Shown one piece after another: positions 7,689 to 16,752 of a stretch of DNA of 64,000 nt. Both the position numbers and the translations under genes were made by a program. The notes beneath the pieces are model-generated. The model saw only the letters and a program-made list of their open reading frames with translations. It was not told the DNA's origin and made no database searches. The stretch spans positions 7,601-71,600 of the forward strand of contig DASXNV010000053.1 in assembly GCA_036494815.1 (NCBI GenBank). Direction: 5' to 3'. This DNA comes from Poindextera sp036494815 (lineage in GTDB: Bacteria; Pseudomonadota; Alphaproteobacteria; Caulobacterales; Caulobacteraceae). Within the stretch, counting starts at the first letter, position 1, and each line of letters begins with the position of its first letter.

Positions 7689-9125
7689 CTAGTCGTTGAG
7701 CCGCCAAGTCGCGCCATCTGGATTGTCCATCACCACGATATTCAACGCCGTCAGCTCGTCGCGGATGCGGTCGGCGGTGGCCCAGTCCTTGGTCTGGCGG
7801 GCTTCGAAGCGGGCGGCGATCAGGGCCTCGACCTTGGCCTTCAGGTCATCGTCGGCGTCGCCATGGAACCAGGCGTTGGGATCGGTTTGCAAAAAGCCCA
7901 TGATCGACCCGGCCTCGACCAGGGCGTCGCGATAGACGCGCACCAGATCCAGCTCGCCCTTGTCGGCGGCGGTGGGCAGCAAAGCCCGGAGCTGATCGGC
8001 CAGCCCGAACAGCTCGGCGATCGCGCGCGGCGTGTTCAGGTCGTCTTCGAGCGCTTCCATGACCAAGGCCAGCTGCGGCGCGGTCTGGGACTGCTGCGAC
8101 AGGCTCGGATCGTAGCCGGACGAGGTGAGCAAGGCGTTGGCGTCGCTCAAGGCCCCATAGAGCCGATCTAGCGACTTGCGCGACTGGATCAGTAGATCGC
8201 CGGTCCAGTCCAGGGGCGCGCGGTAATGGGCCGAGAGCAGCGCCCAGCGGATCGCCTCACCGGGCACCTGTTCGATCAGGTCGTGGACCAGCAGCACATT
8301 GCCCAGGGACTTGGACATCTTCTCGGCGTCCATGGTCAAAAAGCCGTTGTGCATCCAGTAGTTGGCGAACACCGGCGCATGATCGGCGCAGCGCGACTGG
8401 GCGATCTCGTTCTCGTGGTGAGGAAAGATCAGGTCGTGGCCGCCGCCGTGGATATCGATGGGCAGGCCGAGGTTCTTCTCCACCATGGCCGAGCATTCCA
8501 GGTGCCAGCCCGGCCGGCCGGCGCCCCAGGGCGAGGGCCATTCCGGCTCGCCCGGCTTGGACGGCTTCCACAGGACGAAGTCGGCGGTGTGGCGCTTATA
8601 GGGCGCGACCTCGACCCGCGAGCCGGCGATCATGTCGTCGAGGCTGCGCTTGGACAGCTTGCCGTAGTCGGCGAAGCTCTGGGTGTCGAACAACACATGG
8701 CCTTCGGCGGCATAGGCGGCCTGGTTGTCCACCAGCCGGCCGATCATCTGCGTCATGGCCTCGATATGGGCGGTGGCGCGGGGCTCCAGTGTGGGCCTGA
8801 GCGTCCCCAGGGCCGCCATGTCGGCGTGGTAGGCCTCGGTGAAGCGATCCGTAATCACCGATATGTCCACGCCCTGCTCGATGGCGGACTGGTTGATGCG
8901 GTCGTCCACGTCGGTGATGTTGCGGGCGTATATCACCGCGGCCTCGCCATAGATCAGGCGCAGCAGGCGGAAAACCAGGTCGAAGACCACCACTGGCCGC
9001 GCGTTGCCGATATGGGCGAAATTATAGACCGTAGGGCCGCACACATACATGGTCACCCGGCTGGGATCGCGCGGGGCGAAGGCGCGCTTTTCACCGCTCA
9101 GGGTGTCGTGGATGGCGAGGGTCAT
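7689..9125 (-). CDS. cysS: Cysteine--tRNA ligase
   Basis: CysRS charges tRNA-Cys in the cytoplasm. The 478-residue length is close to the bacterial norm. It shows the zinc cysteine and HIGH motif in MYVCGPTVYNFAHIGNAR (about residue 28), the conserved WHLECSAM (Cys) and GGGHDLIFPHHENEIAQS with further zinc ligands, and the KMSKS loop AEKMSKSLGN. The C-terminal anticodon-binding domain includes LIAARFEARQTKDWATAD and DRIRDEL. The preceding stretch (9126-9206) toward galE contains no gene. The downstream SRPBCC gene starts about 170 bases away. Confidence 0.98.
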   Translation of the reverse strand: MTLAIHDTLSGEKRAFAPRDPSRVTMYVCGPTVYNFAHIGNARPVVVFDLVFRLLRLIYGEAAVIYARNITDVDDRINQSAIEQGVDISVITDRFTEAYHADMAALGTLRPTLEPRATAHIEAMTQMIGRLVDNQAAYAAEGHVLFDTQSFADYGKLSKRSLDDMIAGSRVEVAPYKRHTADFVLWKPSKPGEPEWPSPWGAGRPGWHLECSAMVEKNLGLPIDIHGGGHDLIFPHHENEIAQSRCADHAPVFANYWMHNGFLTMDAEKMSKSLGNVLLVHDLIEQVPGEAIRWALLSAHYRAPLDWTGDLLIQSRKSLDRLYGALSDANALLTSSGYDPSLSQQSQTAPQLALVMEALEDDLNTPRAIAELFGLADQLRALLPTAADKGELDLVRVYRDALVEAGSIMGFLQTDPNAWFHGDADDDLKAKVEALIAARFEARQTKDWATADRIRDELTALNIVVMDNPDGATWRLND

Positions 9126-9206
9126 GGGGCCTTGGGGTCGACGTCTGGGATTTCAGAGGCGCCCGTATAGCCGTCCTCGCCGCGTGAAGCCACCGGCCAC
9201 GAGACC

Positions 9207-10202
9207 CTAGCCCGGCCGGTGCGACGCCTCGAACGCCGCGGCCGTGCGGATCAGGGTGTCGGCGTCTGACCGCGTCGGTGTCCAGCCAAACGTGGTCTGG
9301 GCGGCGGAAGGGTCGGCGACCAGGCGCGGCGGATCGCCCGCGCGTCGGCCACACAGCTCATGGGGCGGGATCTTGCCCATGACCCGCTCGGCGGCGGCGA
9401 CCATCTCCAGCACCGACAGGCCCTTGCCGGTCCCCAGGTTGAAGGCGCGCCCCCCGCCCCAGGCTTCGGCGCCGCCGGCCTTGAGCCAGGACAGGGCGGC
9501 GATGTGGGCCTCGGCCAGGTCGGTGACGTGAATATAATCGCGCACCGCCGAGCCGTCCGCCGTGGGATAGTCGGTTCCGAACACTTTCAGCCCCGGCCCT
9601 GTGCCCAGGCTTGCGCGGACCATGTTGGGGATCAGGTGGGTTTCCGGATCGTGGCGCTCGCCGATCTCGCCGTCCTCGTCGGCCCCCGCGGCGTTGAAAT
9701 AGCGCAGGGCCGCCCAGCCGAAGCCATGCACCGGAGCCATCCAGGACAGGGCGCCCTCGATCACGCGCTTGGTCTCGCCATAGGTGTTGGTGGGCTTCAG
9801 CGGCTCGGCCTCGGAGATCAGTTCGGCCTCGGCGGCGCCATAGACGGCCGCGGTGGAGGAGAAAACGATCTGCTTCAGGCCCTCGGCGGTCAGGGCCTCG
9901 AGGAAGCGCAGAGTGGCGATGACATTGTTCTCGTAATAGAGCCCAGGCTTGACCATGGACTCGCCCACCAGGCTGGAGGCGGCGAAGTGCATCACCGCCG
10001 TGATCTGGTGGTCCCGGATCGTCTGGCGCACAACCTCCGCATCGCGGATGTCGGCTTGGACCAGCGGTCCCCACTTGACCGCGTCGGCATGGCCGGTGGC
10101 CAGGCTGTCCAGGGTGACCGGACGATAGCCGGCCCTGGCCAGGGCCTTACACGCATGGGAGCCGACAAAGCCGGCGCCGCCGGCGACCAGAATGGATTCC
10201 AC
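9207..10202 (-). CDS. galE: UDP-glucose 4-epimerase
   Basis: GalE interconverts UDP-glucose and UDP-galactose using bound NAD. The 331-residue short-chain dehydrogenase shows the Rossmann motif GGAGFVGSHACKALARAG at the N-terminus, the catalytic Ser/Thr region FSSTAAVYG and the YxxxK pair in TYGETKRVIEGAL, then RYFNAAGADEDGEIGE and the HLIPN substrate loop. Length and motifs match bacterial GalE. It lies next to galU and the phosphomannomutase/phosphoglucomutase gene on the same strand, forming a nucleotide-sugar supply group for polysaccharide. A gap of about 40 bases to galU leaves co-transcription possible. Confidence 0.95.
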   Translation of the reverse strand: MESILVAGGAGFVGSHACKALARAGYRPVTLDSLATGHADAVKWGPLVQADIRDAEVVRQTIRDHQITAVMHFAASSLVGESMVKPGLYYENNVIATLRFLEALTAEGLKQIVFSSTAAVYGAAEAELISEAEPLKPTNTYGETKRVIEGALSWMAPVHGFGWAALRYFNAAGADEDGEIGERHDPETHLIPNMVRASLGTGPGLKVFGTDYPTADGSAVRDYIHVTDLAEAHIAALSWLKAGGAEAWGGGRAFNLGTGKGLSVLEMVAAAERVMGKIPPHELCGRRAGDPPRLVADPSAAQTTFGWTPTRSDADTLIRTAAAFEASHRPG

Positions 10203-10243
10203 GCTGCGCTCCTAGACAGGTCGTGTGCGGATTGAACTGATGA

Positions 10244-11131
10244 TCAGGCGGCCAACAGCGCCCGGATCGCCTCGCGGGCGGCAGGGCCGAGATCGGGATG
10301 TTTCAGGGCCAGGGCCACGTTGGCCCGCAAAAGGCCGATCTTGTCGCCGCAGTCATAGGTGGTCCCGTCATAGTCCAGGGCGAAAAAGTCCTGCTTGGCC
10401 ATGAGCTTGACCATGGCGTCGGTCAGCTGGATCTCGCCGCCGGCGCCGCTTTCCTGGTTGGCCAGGATGTCGAAGATCTCCGGCTGAAGGATATAGCGGC
10501 CGCTGACGATCAGGTTCGAGGGCGCAGCGCCTTGCGGCGGCTTCTCGACCATGCCGGTCATGCGGCGCAGGCGACCTTCGCCGGGCTCCATGGCCACCAC
10601 GCCATAGCGATGGGTTTCGGCTTCCGGCACCGGCTCGACCACGATCAGATTGCCGCCGTTCTTGGCCTGCGCCTCGACCGCCTGGGCCAGGGCGGGCACG
10701 GTCGCATCCATCACCATGTCGGGCAGGATCACCGCGAAGGGCTCGTTTCCGATCACGTCCCGGGCGCACCAGACGGCGTGGCCCAGCCCCAGGGGCTGCA
10801 TCTGGCGCACAAAGCTCATCTCGCCGGGGCGGGGCAACTCGCCGAGCAATTGCGCCAAAAGCTCGGTTTTACCCTTGGCGGCAAGCTGGGCCTCCATCTC
10901 CACGTGATGGTCGAAATAGTCTTCCAGGGCCTGTTTGCCGCGCCCGGTGACGAACACGAAATGCTCGATCCCCGCCGCCCGGGCCTCGGCCACCGCATAG
11001 GAGATGATCGGCCGGTCGACGACGTTCAAAAGCTCCTTGGCCACGGTCTTGGCCCCCGGCAGCACGCGGGTGCCGAGACCGGCGACGGGCAGGACGGCTT
11101 TGCGAATTCTTTGGCTCATTTGGGGGCTCAT
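10244..11131 (-). CDS. galU: UTP--glucose-1-phosphate uridylyltransferase
   Basis: GalU makes UDP-glucose from UTP and glucose-1-phosphate. The 295-residue product has the nucleotidyltransferase signature KAVLPVAGLGTRVLPGAKTV with KELLNVVDRPIISYAVAEA, FVFVTGRGKQALEDYFD, and the ILPDMVMD metal site. ATG at 11131 follows GAGG by five bases and starts eight bases after the upstream mutase stop; ATG at 11119 (MSQRIRK) is an alternative. An in-frame extension upstream lies within the mutase gene and is not conserved. It acts directly after the phosphoglucomutase reaction and before GalE. Confidence 0.96.
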   Translation of the reverse strand: MSPQMSQRIRKAVLPVAGLGTRVLPGAKTVAKELLNVVDRPIISYAVAEARAAGIEHFVFVTGRGKQALEDYFDHHVEMEAQLAAKGKTELLAQLLGELPRPGEMSFVRQMQPLGLGHAVWCARDVIGNEPFAVILPDMVMDATVPALAQAVEAQAKNGGNLIVVEPVPEAETHRYGVVAMEPGEGRLRRMTGMVEKPPQGAAPSNLIVSGRYILQPEIFDILANQESGAGGEIQLTDAMVKLMAKQDFFALDYDGTTYDCGDKIGLLRANVALALKHPDLGPAAREAIRALLAA

Positions 11132-11138
11132 GCGGGCC

Positions 11139-12641
11139 TCAGATCTCCTGGTTGTAGGCGCCGACTTGGGAATAGCGCGCCAGCCGCGGCTTGACTTCCT
11201 GCCGGAACAGCTGCCGCATGTCGTCTTCGGAACGGGTGCTTTCCACCACGACCACGATCTCGGGTTTGTTGGAAGAGGCGCGCACCAGCACCCAGGACCC
11301 GTCGTCCAGGGCAACTCGCACGCCATTGACCGTGATCACCTCGGCGATCTTGCGGCCAAGGATCTCACCGTCCGCAGCGGCCAGGGCCTGGTACTCGTTC
11401 ACCACCGCTTCGACGACGCCATATTTGGTCTCATCGGCGCAGTGTGGCGACATGGTCAGGGAGGTCCAAGCCACCGGCAGGGCCTTTTTCAGATCGCTGA
11501 GCTTGCTGCCTGGATTGCGGTCGAGCATGCCCAGGATCGCCGCCGCCGCGGTCAGGCCGCAGTCATAGCCCCGCCCCATGGCGCCGCCGAGAAAAAAGTG
11601 GCCGCTTTTCTCGAAGCCGGCCAGGGCGTCGATCTCAGCCGACTTGCGCTTGATATAGCTGTGGCCGGTCTTCCAATAGAGGGTAGTGCAGCCGTTGGCG
11701 GCCAGGATCGGGTCGGTGGCGTAGAGCCCGGTGGACTTCACGTCGACCACGAACCGGGCGCCGGGGTGCAGGGGCGCCAAGTCGCGGGCCAGCATCAAGC
11801 CGATCTTGTCGGCGAAGATCTCCTCGCCCTCGTCGTCCACCACGCCGCAGCGGTCGCCGTCGCCGTCGAAGCCCAGGGCCAGATCGGCGCCCGTGGACCT
11901 GACCATCTCAGCCATGGCCTGCAGCATCACATGATCTTCGGGGTTGGGATTGTACTTGGGAAAGCTCCAGTCGAGCTCGCAATCCATCTCGATCACCTCG
12001 GCCACGCCCATCCGGCGCAGGCCTTCAGGGGCGAAGGCGCCGGCCGTGCCGTTGCCGCAGGCCGCGACCACCTTCAGCGGCCGGGACAGGCTGACCCGCG
12101 TGGCCACGTCGGCGATGTAGCGTTCCATCACCCCGTCGACATAGGTCAATTTGCCGCCAGGGCGTTCCTTGAAGGCGCCGGTCAGGACGATGGTCTTCAG
12201 CCGGCCCATCTCGTCGGGACCGAAGGTCAGGGGGCGTTGCGCGCCCATCTTGACGCCGGTCCAGCCGTTTTCGTTGTGGCTGGCGGTGACCATGGCCACG
12301 CAGGGGGCGTCCAGGTCGAACTGGGCGAAATAGGCCATGGGCGACAGCGCCAAGCCGATATCCAACACCTCGCACCCGGCGGACAACAGGCCCAGGGTCA
12401 GGGCCTGTTTGATCGACAGCGAATAGGAGCGGAAGTCGTGCCCCACCACGATCTTCGACTGGCCCAGTTCGTGAATATAGGTTCCCAACCCCAGGCCAAG
12501 GGCCTGGATCCCCAGAAGATTTATGTCGGGTCCGAACAGCCAGCGCGCGTCATATTCGCGAAAGCCGGTCGCCTTGACCAAAGCTGTGGTCTCATAGGCG
12601 AGCGTGTTGACAAAAAGGTCGTCGCGCGGCGCTGCAAACAT
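11139..12641 (-). CDS. Phosphomannomutase/phosphoglucomutase
   Basis: This alpha-D-phosphohexomutase interconverts the 6-phosphates and 1-phosphates of mannose or glucose, supplying galU or GDP-mannose synthesis. Motifs are the active-site serine loop MVTASHNENGWTGVKMG, the metal-binding GFDGDGDRCGVVDD, the sugar-binding loop FEKSGHFF and the phosphate-binding C-terminal RASSNKPEI. The protein is about 500 residues if started at MFAAPRDDL (12641); ATG at 12662 is an equally possible start, as neither has a strong ribosome-binding site. It is tightly followed by galU. The gene symbol is left blank because manB, algC and pgm-type names cannot be separated here. Confidence 0.9.
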   Translation of the reverse strand: MFAAPRDDLFVNTLAYETTALVKATGFREYDARWLFGPDINLLGIQALGLGLGTYIHELGQSKIVVGHDFRSYSLSIKQALTLGLLSAGCEVLDIGLALSPMAYFAQFDLDAPCVAMVTASHNENGWTGVKMGAQRPLTFGPDEMGRLKTIVLTGAFKERPGGKLTYVDGVMERYIADVATRVSLSRPLKVVAACGNGTAGAFAPEGLRRMGVAEVIEMDCELDWSFPKYNPNPEDHVMLQAMAEMVRSTGADLALGFDGDGDRCGVVDDEGEEIFADKIGLMLARDLAPLHPGARFVVDVKSTGLYATDPILAANGCTTLYWKTGHSYIKRKSAEIDALAGFEKSGHFFLGGAMGRGYDCGLTAAAAILGMLDRNPGSKLSDLKKALPVAWTSLTMSPHCADETKYGVVEAVVNEYQALAAADGEILGRKIAEVITVNGVRVALDDGSWVLVRASSNKPEIVVVVESTRSEDDMRQLFRQEVKPRLARYSQVGAYNQEI

Positions 12642-12967
12642 CAAACCCCCGAAGACGATCATTCCGGCGACCGCCTGATAAACCGGCCCTGGCCAATTGG
12701 CCAGCGAGCCCGCAACGCGGCGCCCCCGAAAACTGTTCCTGAACAAAAGACGCCAAAGAGCGTTCCGCAACCGGGCTTAAACACGCCCGTGTTGCATGCT
12801 ATAGCATGTTGCGGCGCACAAATTGGCCATAGGGTTTGCATCCAGGCGGGAACGTGCGGTCGCTTGCCGCTTTCTATTGCCGACTTCCCCCCGTGGCCCC
12901 CATGAGATAGGGCTAATCGTCGGGGGCGTTTACGCGTTGGTCAAACGATCTGGAGTAGTCACGACGC
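12642..12967. other. Divergent intergenic region, mutase / tyrosine autokinase
   Basis: No gene was found in these 326 bases. They separate the minus-strand nucleotide-sugar group from the plus-strand autokinase and must hold both promoters. The one clear element is the perfect 14-bp palindrome described separately at 12795-12808. GGAG lies 12 bases before the autokinase ATG, which is a loose spacing. Confidence 0.6.
12795..12808. promoter_or_regulatory. Perfect palindrome CATGCTATAGCATG
   Basis: The 14-bp sequence CATGCTATAGCATG equals its own reverse complement. It lies in the divergent region, about 154 bases before the mutase start and 160 bases before the autokinase start. A dimeric regulator site is the natural reading; the central TATAGC could also form a -10 element. 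The regulator is unknown. Confidence 0.4.
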
Positions 12968-15256
12968 ATGAACACCCATCTGCCCGAAGGCCTGGTAGCA
13001 AGGCAAGGTCTGTCCGGACTTCTGGATAACCTGAAGCCTGCCGCCGCCAAGACCCTGGATCTGCAGCGCTATATCGCGATTTTTCGTCGCCGGCAGATGA
13101 CCTTCACCCTGGTGGCGGCGACAGTCTTCGTGCTGGCGATGGTCGTGACCTTGGCCATGCAAATCTGGATGCCGCTCTATACGGGCACGGCCGATGTCAT
13201 TCTCGACCAGCACAAGCAGACCGTGGTCAACGAGCAGCAGGTCATGGGTGATCTGCCCAGCGACCCCTTCACCGTCGATACCGAGGTGCAGGTCCTGGGA
13301 TCGCGCGATCTGGCCGAAAAGGTCGATGCGGCGTTGAACCTGGACCGTGATCCTTTCTTCAATAAGGATGCTCGTCCCCCAGGCCTGCTGCGGCCGATCA
13401 AGCTGGCTCTCGTCGGCATCGCCGATGGCGTCATCGACTCCATCACCGGCAAGCAGGAGCCAAGCGACGCGCTCAAGGCGCAGATCGCGCACGAAAAGGT
13501 CATCGACGCCGTCCTCAAGCACCTCAAGGTCACTCGGTCCGGCCTGACCTATGTGATCGAGGTGGGCTATCAGGCCGATGGCCCGCAAAAGGCGGCCCTG
13601 ATCGCCAACACCTATGCGGACAAATATCTACTGGAGCAGCTGGACGCCAAGTTCGAGGCGACCGAGCGCGCCAATCAATGGCTAAACTCCCGCCTGGCGG
13701 GGCTGCGCGACCAGGTGGTCGCCTCCGAGGCCGCCGTGGAACGCTACAAAGCCGCCAATGGCCTGCTCAGCGCCGAGGGCAACACCCTGACTGAGCAGGA
13801 GATCTCCAACCTCAATAACCAGCTGGCCATCACCAAGGCGCAGGAAGCCGAGCAGGTGGCGCGCCTGAACACGGCCACCAGCCAGATGGCCCGGGGCAGC
13901 ACCGGCGACGATGTGGGCGAGGCGCTGAATTCCCAGGTGATCCAGCAATTGCGCGCCCAGCGCGCCGAGGTCAGCCGCCAGGTCGCCGATCTTGAGGCCC
14001 GCTACGGCCCCCGTCACCCCGAACTGTTGCGCGCCAAGCAGCAGCTCAACGATATCGACGGGCAGATCCAGGCGGAAATCAAGCGAGTGGTCTCCAACCT
14101 GCAGGCCCAGGCCCAGGTGGCGCGCCAGCGCACCGCCTCCATTCAGTCCAGCCTGTCGCAGTCCAAGGGCACCTTGGTGGCCAACAACACCGCCAGCGTG
14201 AAACTGAACGAACTGGAGCGTAACGCCGACTCCGCGCGCACCCTCTATCAGACCTTCCTCGATCGCTTCAAACAGACCAGCGCCTCGCAAGGGATCGAAC
14301 AATCCGACAGCCGCGTGATCTCGCGCGCCAAGATGCCGACCAAACTGAGTTCACCCCTGTGGATTCTCAACATCCCCTTGGGGATTATCGCGGCTTTTGG
14401 CTTCGGCTTCGGCGCCATCCTGCTGTTGGAGATGTTCGAAAACCGGCTGTTCACGGCCGATCAGGTGGAGACGCTGTTCGATCTGCCCGATCTGGGCGCG
14501 ATCCCGATGCTGGCCTCGACCATCACCGACAAGACCATCTCCAAGGCCCGCCTGTCTCCGACCAACTATGTGGTCGAGCGGCCGTTGTCTGCCTTTGCAG
14601 AGTCGTTCCGGAACCTGCGCGCGGCGATCAGCGCATCCAAGACTGGAGAGGCGTCGCAGGTGATCGCCATCACCTCCTCCTTCCCCGGCGAGGGCAAGAG
14701 CACCACCAGCATCTGTCTGGCGCGGGTGATCGCCATGGCCGGCGCCTCGGTGGTGGTGGTTGACTGCGACCTGCGCCGCCGTGCGATCGCACTGCACCTG
14801 GGCCTGCAGGCCAAGGCCGGCCTGCTGGAGGTGCTGAGCGGCGCCGCCAGCCTGGAAGCCGGCTTGATCAAGGACCAGCTGACCAACGCCTATTTCCTGA
14901 CAGCCTCGGCGGAAGGCGCCTCATCGCCGCGCGACGTGTTCGGCGGTGCGCCCATGGACCGGTTGCTGCAGCATCTGCGCCAACGGTTCGACATCGTCAT
15001 TCTGGACACTGCGCCCGTGCTGGCCGTGGCCGACACCCGGGTGATCGCGCCCAAGGCCGACACCGTGCTGATCTTGGCGCGCTGGCGCAAGACCGCCCAT
15101 CAGGCGGTGGAAAAGTCGATCAAGATGCTGCAATTCTCCGGCGCCCGCGTCGGCGGGGTGGCCCTGACCCAGATGGACATGCGTGAACAGGCCCGGTCAG
15201 GCTATGGCGATATCGGCTACTACGCCAAGGAATATCGCGACTACTACACCCAGTAG
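12968..15256 (+). CDS. Polysaccharide co-polymerase / tyrosine autokinase (Wzc/ExoP type)
   Basis: The 762-residue inner-membrane protein joins a Wzz/GumC-type chain-length domain to a bacterial tyrosine kinase. A first membrane segment lies near residues 45-68 (VAATVFVLAMVVTLAMQIW), followed by a long coiled periplasmic region with FLDRFKQTSASQGIEQSDSR before the second segment near 463-490. The cytoplasmic BY-kinase has Walker A SSFPGEGKSTTS (about 575), Walker A' VVVVDCDLRRR and Walker B IVILDTAPVLAVADT. The C-terminus is a tyrosine cluster (YGDIGYYAKEYRDYYTQ), the usual autophosphorylation tail. It would control export of an exopolysaccharide or holdfast-like polymer. No Wzx/Wzy or glycosyltransferase genes lie beside it. 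Confidence 0.93.
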   Translation: MNTHLPEGLVARQGLSGLLDNLKPAAAKTLDLQRYIAIFRRRQMTFTLVAATVFVLAMVVTLAMQIWMPLYTGTADVILDQHKQTVVNEQQVMGDLPSDPFTVDTEVQVLGSRDLAEKVDAALNLDRDPFFNKDARPPGLLRPIKLALVGIADGVIDSITGKQEPSDALKAQIAHEKVIDAVLKHLKVTRSGLTYVIEVGYQADGPQKAALIANTYADKYLLEQLDAKFEATERANQWLNSRLAGLRDQVVASEAAVERYKAANGLLSAEGNTLTEQEISNLNNQLAITKAQEAEQVARLNTATSQMARGSTGDDVGEALNSQVIQQLRAQRAEVSRQVADLEARYGPRHPELLRAKQQLNDIDGQIQAEIKRVVSNLQAQAQVARQRTASIQSSLSQSKGTLVANNTASVKLNELERNADSARTLYQTFLDRFKQTSASQGIEQSDSRVISRAKMPTKLSSPLWILNIPLGIIAAFGFGFGAILLLEMFENRLFTADQVETLFDLPDLGAIPMLASTITDKTISKARLSPTNYVVERPLSAFAESFRNLRAAISASKTGEASQVIAITSSFPGEGKSTTSICLARVIAMAGASVVVVDCDLRRRAIALHLGLQAKAGLLEVLSGAASLEAGLIKDQLTNAYFLTASAEGASSPRDVFGGAPMDRLLQHLRQRFDIVILDTAPVLAVADTRVIAPKADTVLILARWRKTAHQAVEKSIKMLQFSGARVGGVALTQMDMREQARSGYGDIGYYAKEYRDYYTQ

Positions 15257-15344
15257 GGGCGCGGTCTCCTCTTCCCCATGAGGCAAGAGGAAGACGGCCG
15301 TAACCGACTCGGATCCGATCGACCCGAGCCGGCTTCGCCCAGAC

Positions 15345-15444
15345 CATTTTCCGCCGAAGTGGCCGCCAGTTCGGCGAAGAAAATGCTCTAACTTTAAGTC
15401 CTTACGAGCATTCGCCGGTTCATGTGAACCGACGAATGCTCTAG
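15345..15444. repeat. Double-hairpin palindromic repeat (REP/RIME-like)
   Basis: Two imperfect inverted repeats lie side by side after the autokinase gene. The first runs from CATTTTCCGCCGAA (15345) to TTCGGCGAAGAAAATG (ending 15385). The second, 15406-15441, has 17-base arms beginning GAGCATTCGCCGGTTCA with one mismatch and a TG centre. Both arms end in ATGCTCTA. The pattern resembles the dispersed GAGCATTTTC-type palindromes of alphaproteobacteria, from memory. It lies between convergent genes and could act as a terminator for both. Confidence 0.6.
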
Positions 15445-15450
15445 CAGGAC

Positions 15451-16752
15451 CTATCGCGCGATCGGCGCGCCATCCTTGCGATAGACCACACCGGCCTTCA
15501 TCACGAACTTGACGTGTTCCAGTTGGCGGATGTCGGCGATGGGGTCCCCGTCGACGGCGATGATGTCGGCGTATTTCCCCGGCGCTATGGCGCCCAGGTC
15601 GGTCCCCAGCGAGCCGAGCATCTTGGCCGAGGTGGTCGTGGCGGCCTGGATCGCCTGCATCGGCGTCATGCCCCACTCGACCATCTTGGCGAACTGCTTG
15701 CCATTGTCGCCGTGCGGGTAGACTCCGGCGTCGGTGCCGAAGGTCATGGTCACCCCCGCCTTGACCGCGCGGCGGAAGGTTTCCCGCTGCAGCCGGCCGA
15801 TGGCCCGCTCCTTGGCCAGGCTCTCGGGCAGCATGCCCATCTTGGCGCCCTCACCGAGGATGAAGTCGTCGTTGTAGATGTCCATGTCGAAGGCCGAACC
15901 CTTGGCCTTGGCCAAGGCCATGGCCTCGTCGTCGGCCAGGCTGGCGTGCTCGATAGTGTCGACCCCGGCGCGGATGGCGTCCTTGATCCCTAACGTGCCG
16001 TGGGCGTGGGCGGCGACCTTCATGCCCAGCATGTGGGCTTCGTCCACCGCGGCCTTCATCTCCTCATAGGTCATCTGCTGGGCGCCCACGCTGTCGCCCT
16101 TGGACAGCACCCCGCCCGTGGCGCACAGCTTGATCAGGTCGGCGCCGTATTTATGGTTTTCGCGAACCTTGTGACGGACAGCGTCGGGGCCGTCGGCCAC
16201 GCCTTCGCCCACGTCATGATAGGCGTAGGGCAACAGATTCTCATCGCAGTGACCGCCGGTGGCCCCGATCAGTGGCCCGGACACGAACAGGCGTGGTCCG
16301 GCGGTCTCGCCGGCATTGATGGAGTTGCGCAAGGCCACGTCGGCGAAGCCTTCGGCGCCCACATTGCGTAGGGTGGTGAAGCCGGCCTGCAGGGTGGTCG
16401 AGGCCTGGGCGACGCCGCTGATGGCCTGGGCGGGCACACTAACCCCCAAGCCCTGATAGCCTTCGCTGTCGGGGCGTGAGGTGATGTGGGTATGCATGTC
16501 GATCAGGCCGGGCAGGATGGTTTGCGACCCTAGATCGATGCGCCGCGCGTCCGCTGGCGCCGGCAGGTTGGCCGCGGCGCCAACCTGGACGATACGGTCG
16601 TCCTTGATGATTACGGCCGGGGCGGTGATCACAGTGCCGCTTGCCGGGTCGACCATCTTCGCCGCGGTCAGATAAATGGTCTCGGCTCGCGCTCCGGCGG
16701 CCAAGGTCAGGGCCGCCAAGCCAACCGCCGCGGCGGCTGCAAATGTCTTCAT
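15451..16752 (-). CDS. Secreted amidohydrolase (imidazolonepropionase / Xaa-Pro dipeptidase-like)
   Basis: The 433-residue protein begins with a signal peptide (FAAAAAVGLAALTLAAGARA) and then a metal-dependent amidohydrolase. Metal ligands are visible: His-x-His in DMHTHITS, the probable carboxylated lysine in LIKLCATGGV, histidines in VAAHAHG and TIEHASL, and the catalytic Asp in FGTDAGVYPHG. This arrangement matches the Caulobacter group of exported carboxypeptidase-like amidohydrolases that release C-terminal residues from dipeptides, as I recall them. The precise peptide preference cannot be read from sequence. A palindrome about 100 bases upstream may be its operator. Confidence 0.88.
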   Translation of the reverse strand: MKTFAAAAAVGLAALTLAAGARAETIYLTAAKMVDPASGTVITAPAVIIKDDRIVQVGAAANLPAPADARRIDLGSQTILPGLIDMHTHITSRPDSEGYQGLGVSVPAQAISGVAQASTTLQAGFTTLRNVGAEGFADVALRNSINAGETAGPRLFVSGPLIGATGGHCDENLLPYAYHDVGEGVADGPDAVRHKVRENHKYGADLIKLCATGGVLSKGDSVGAQQMTYEEMKAAVDEAHMLGMKVAAHAHGTLGIKDAIRAGVDTIEHASLADDEAMALAKAKGSAFDMDIYNDDFILGEGAKMGMLPESLAKERAIGRLQRETFRRAVKAGVTMTFGTDAGVYPHGDNGKQFAKMVEWGMTPMQAIQAATTTSAKMLGSLGTDLGAIAPGKYADIIAVDGDPIADIRQLEHVKFVMKAGVVYRKDGAPIAR

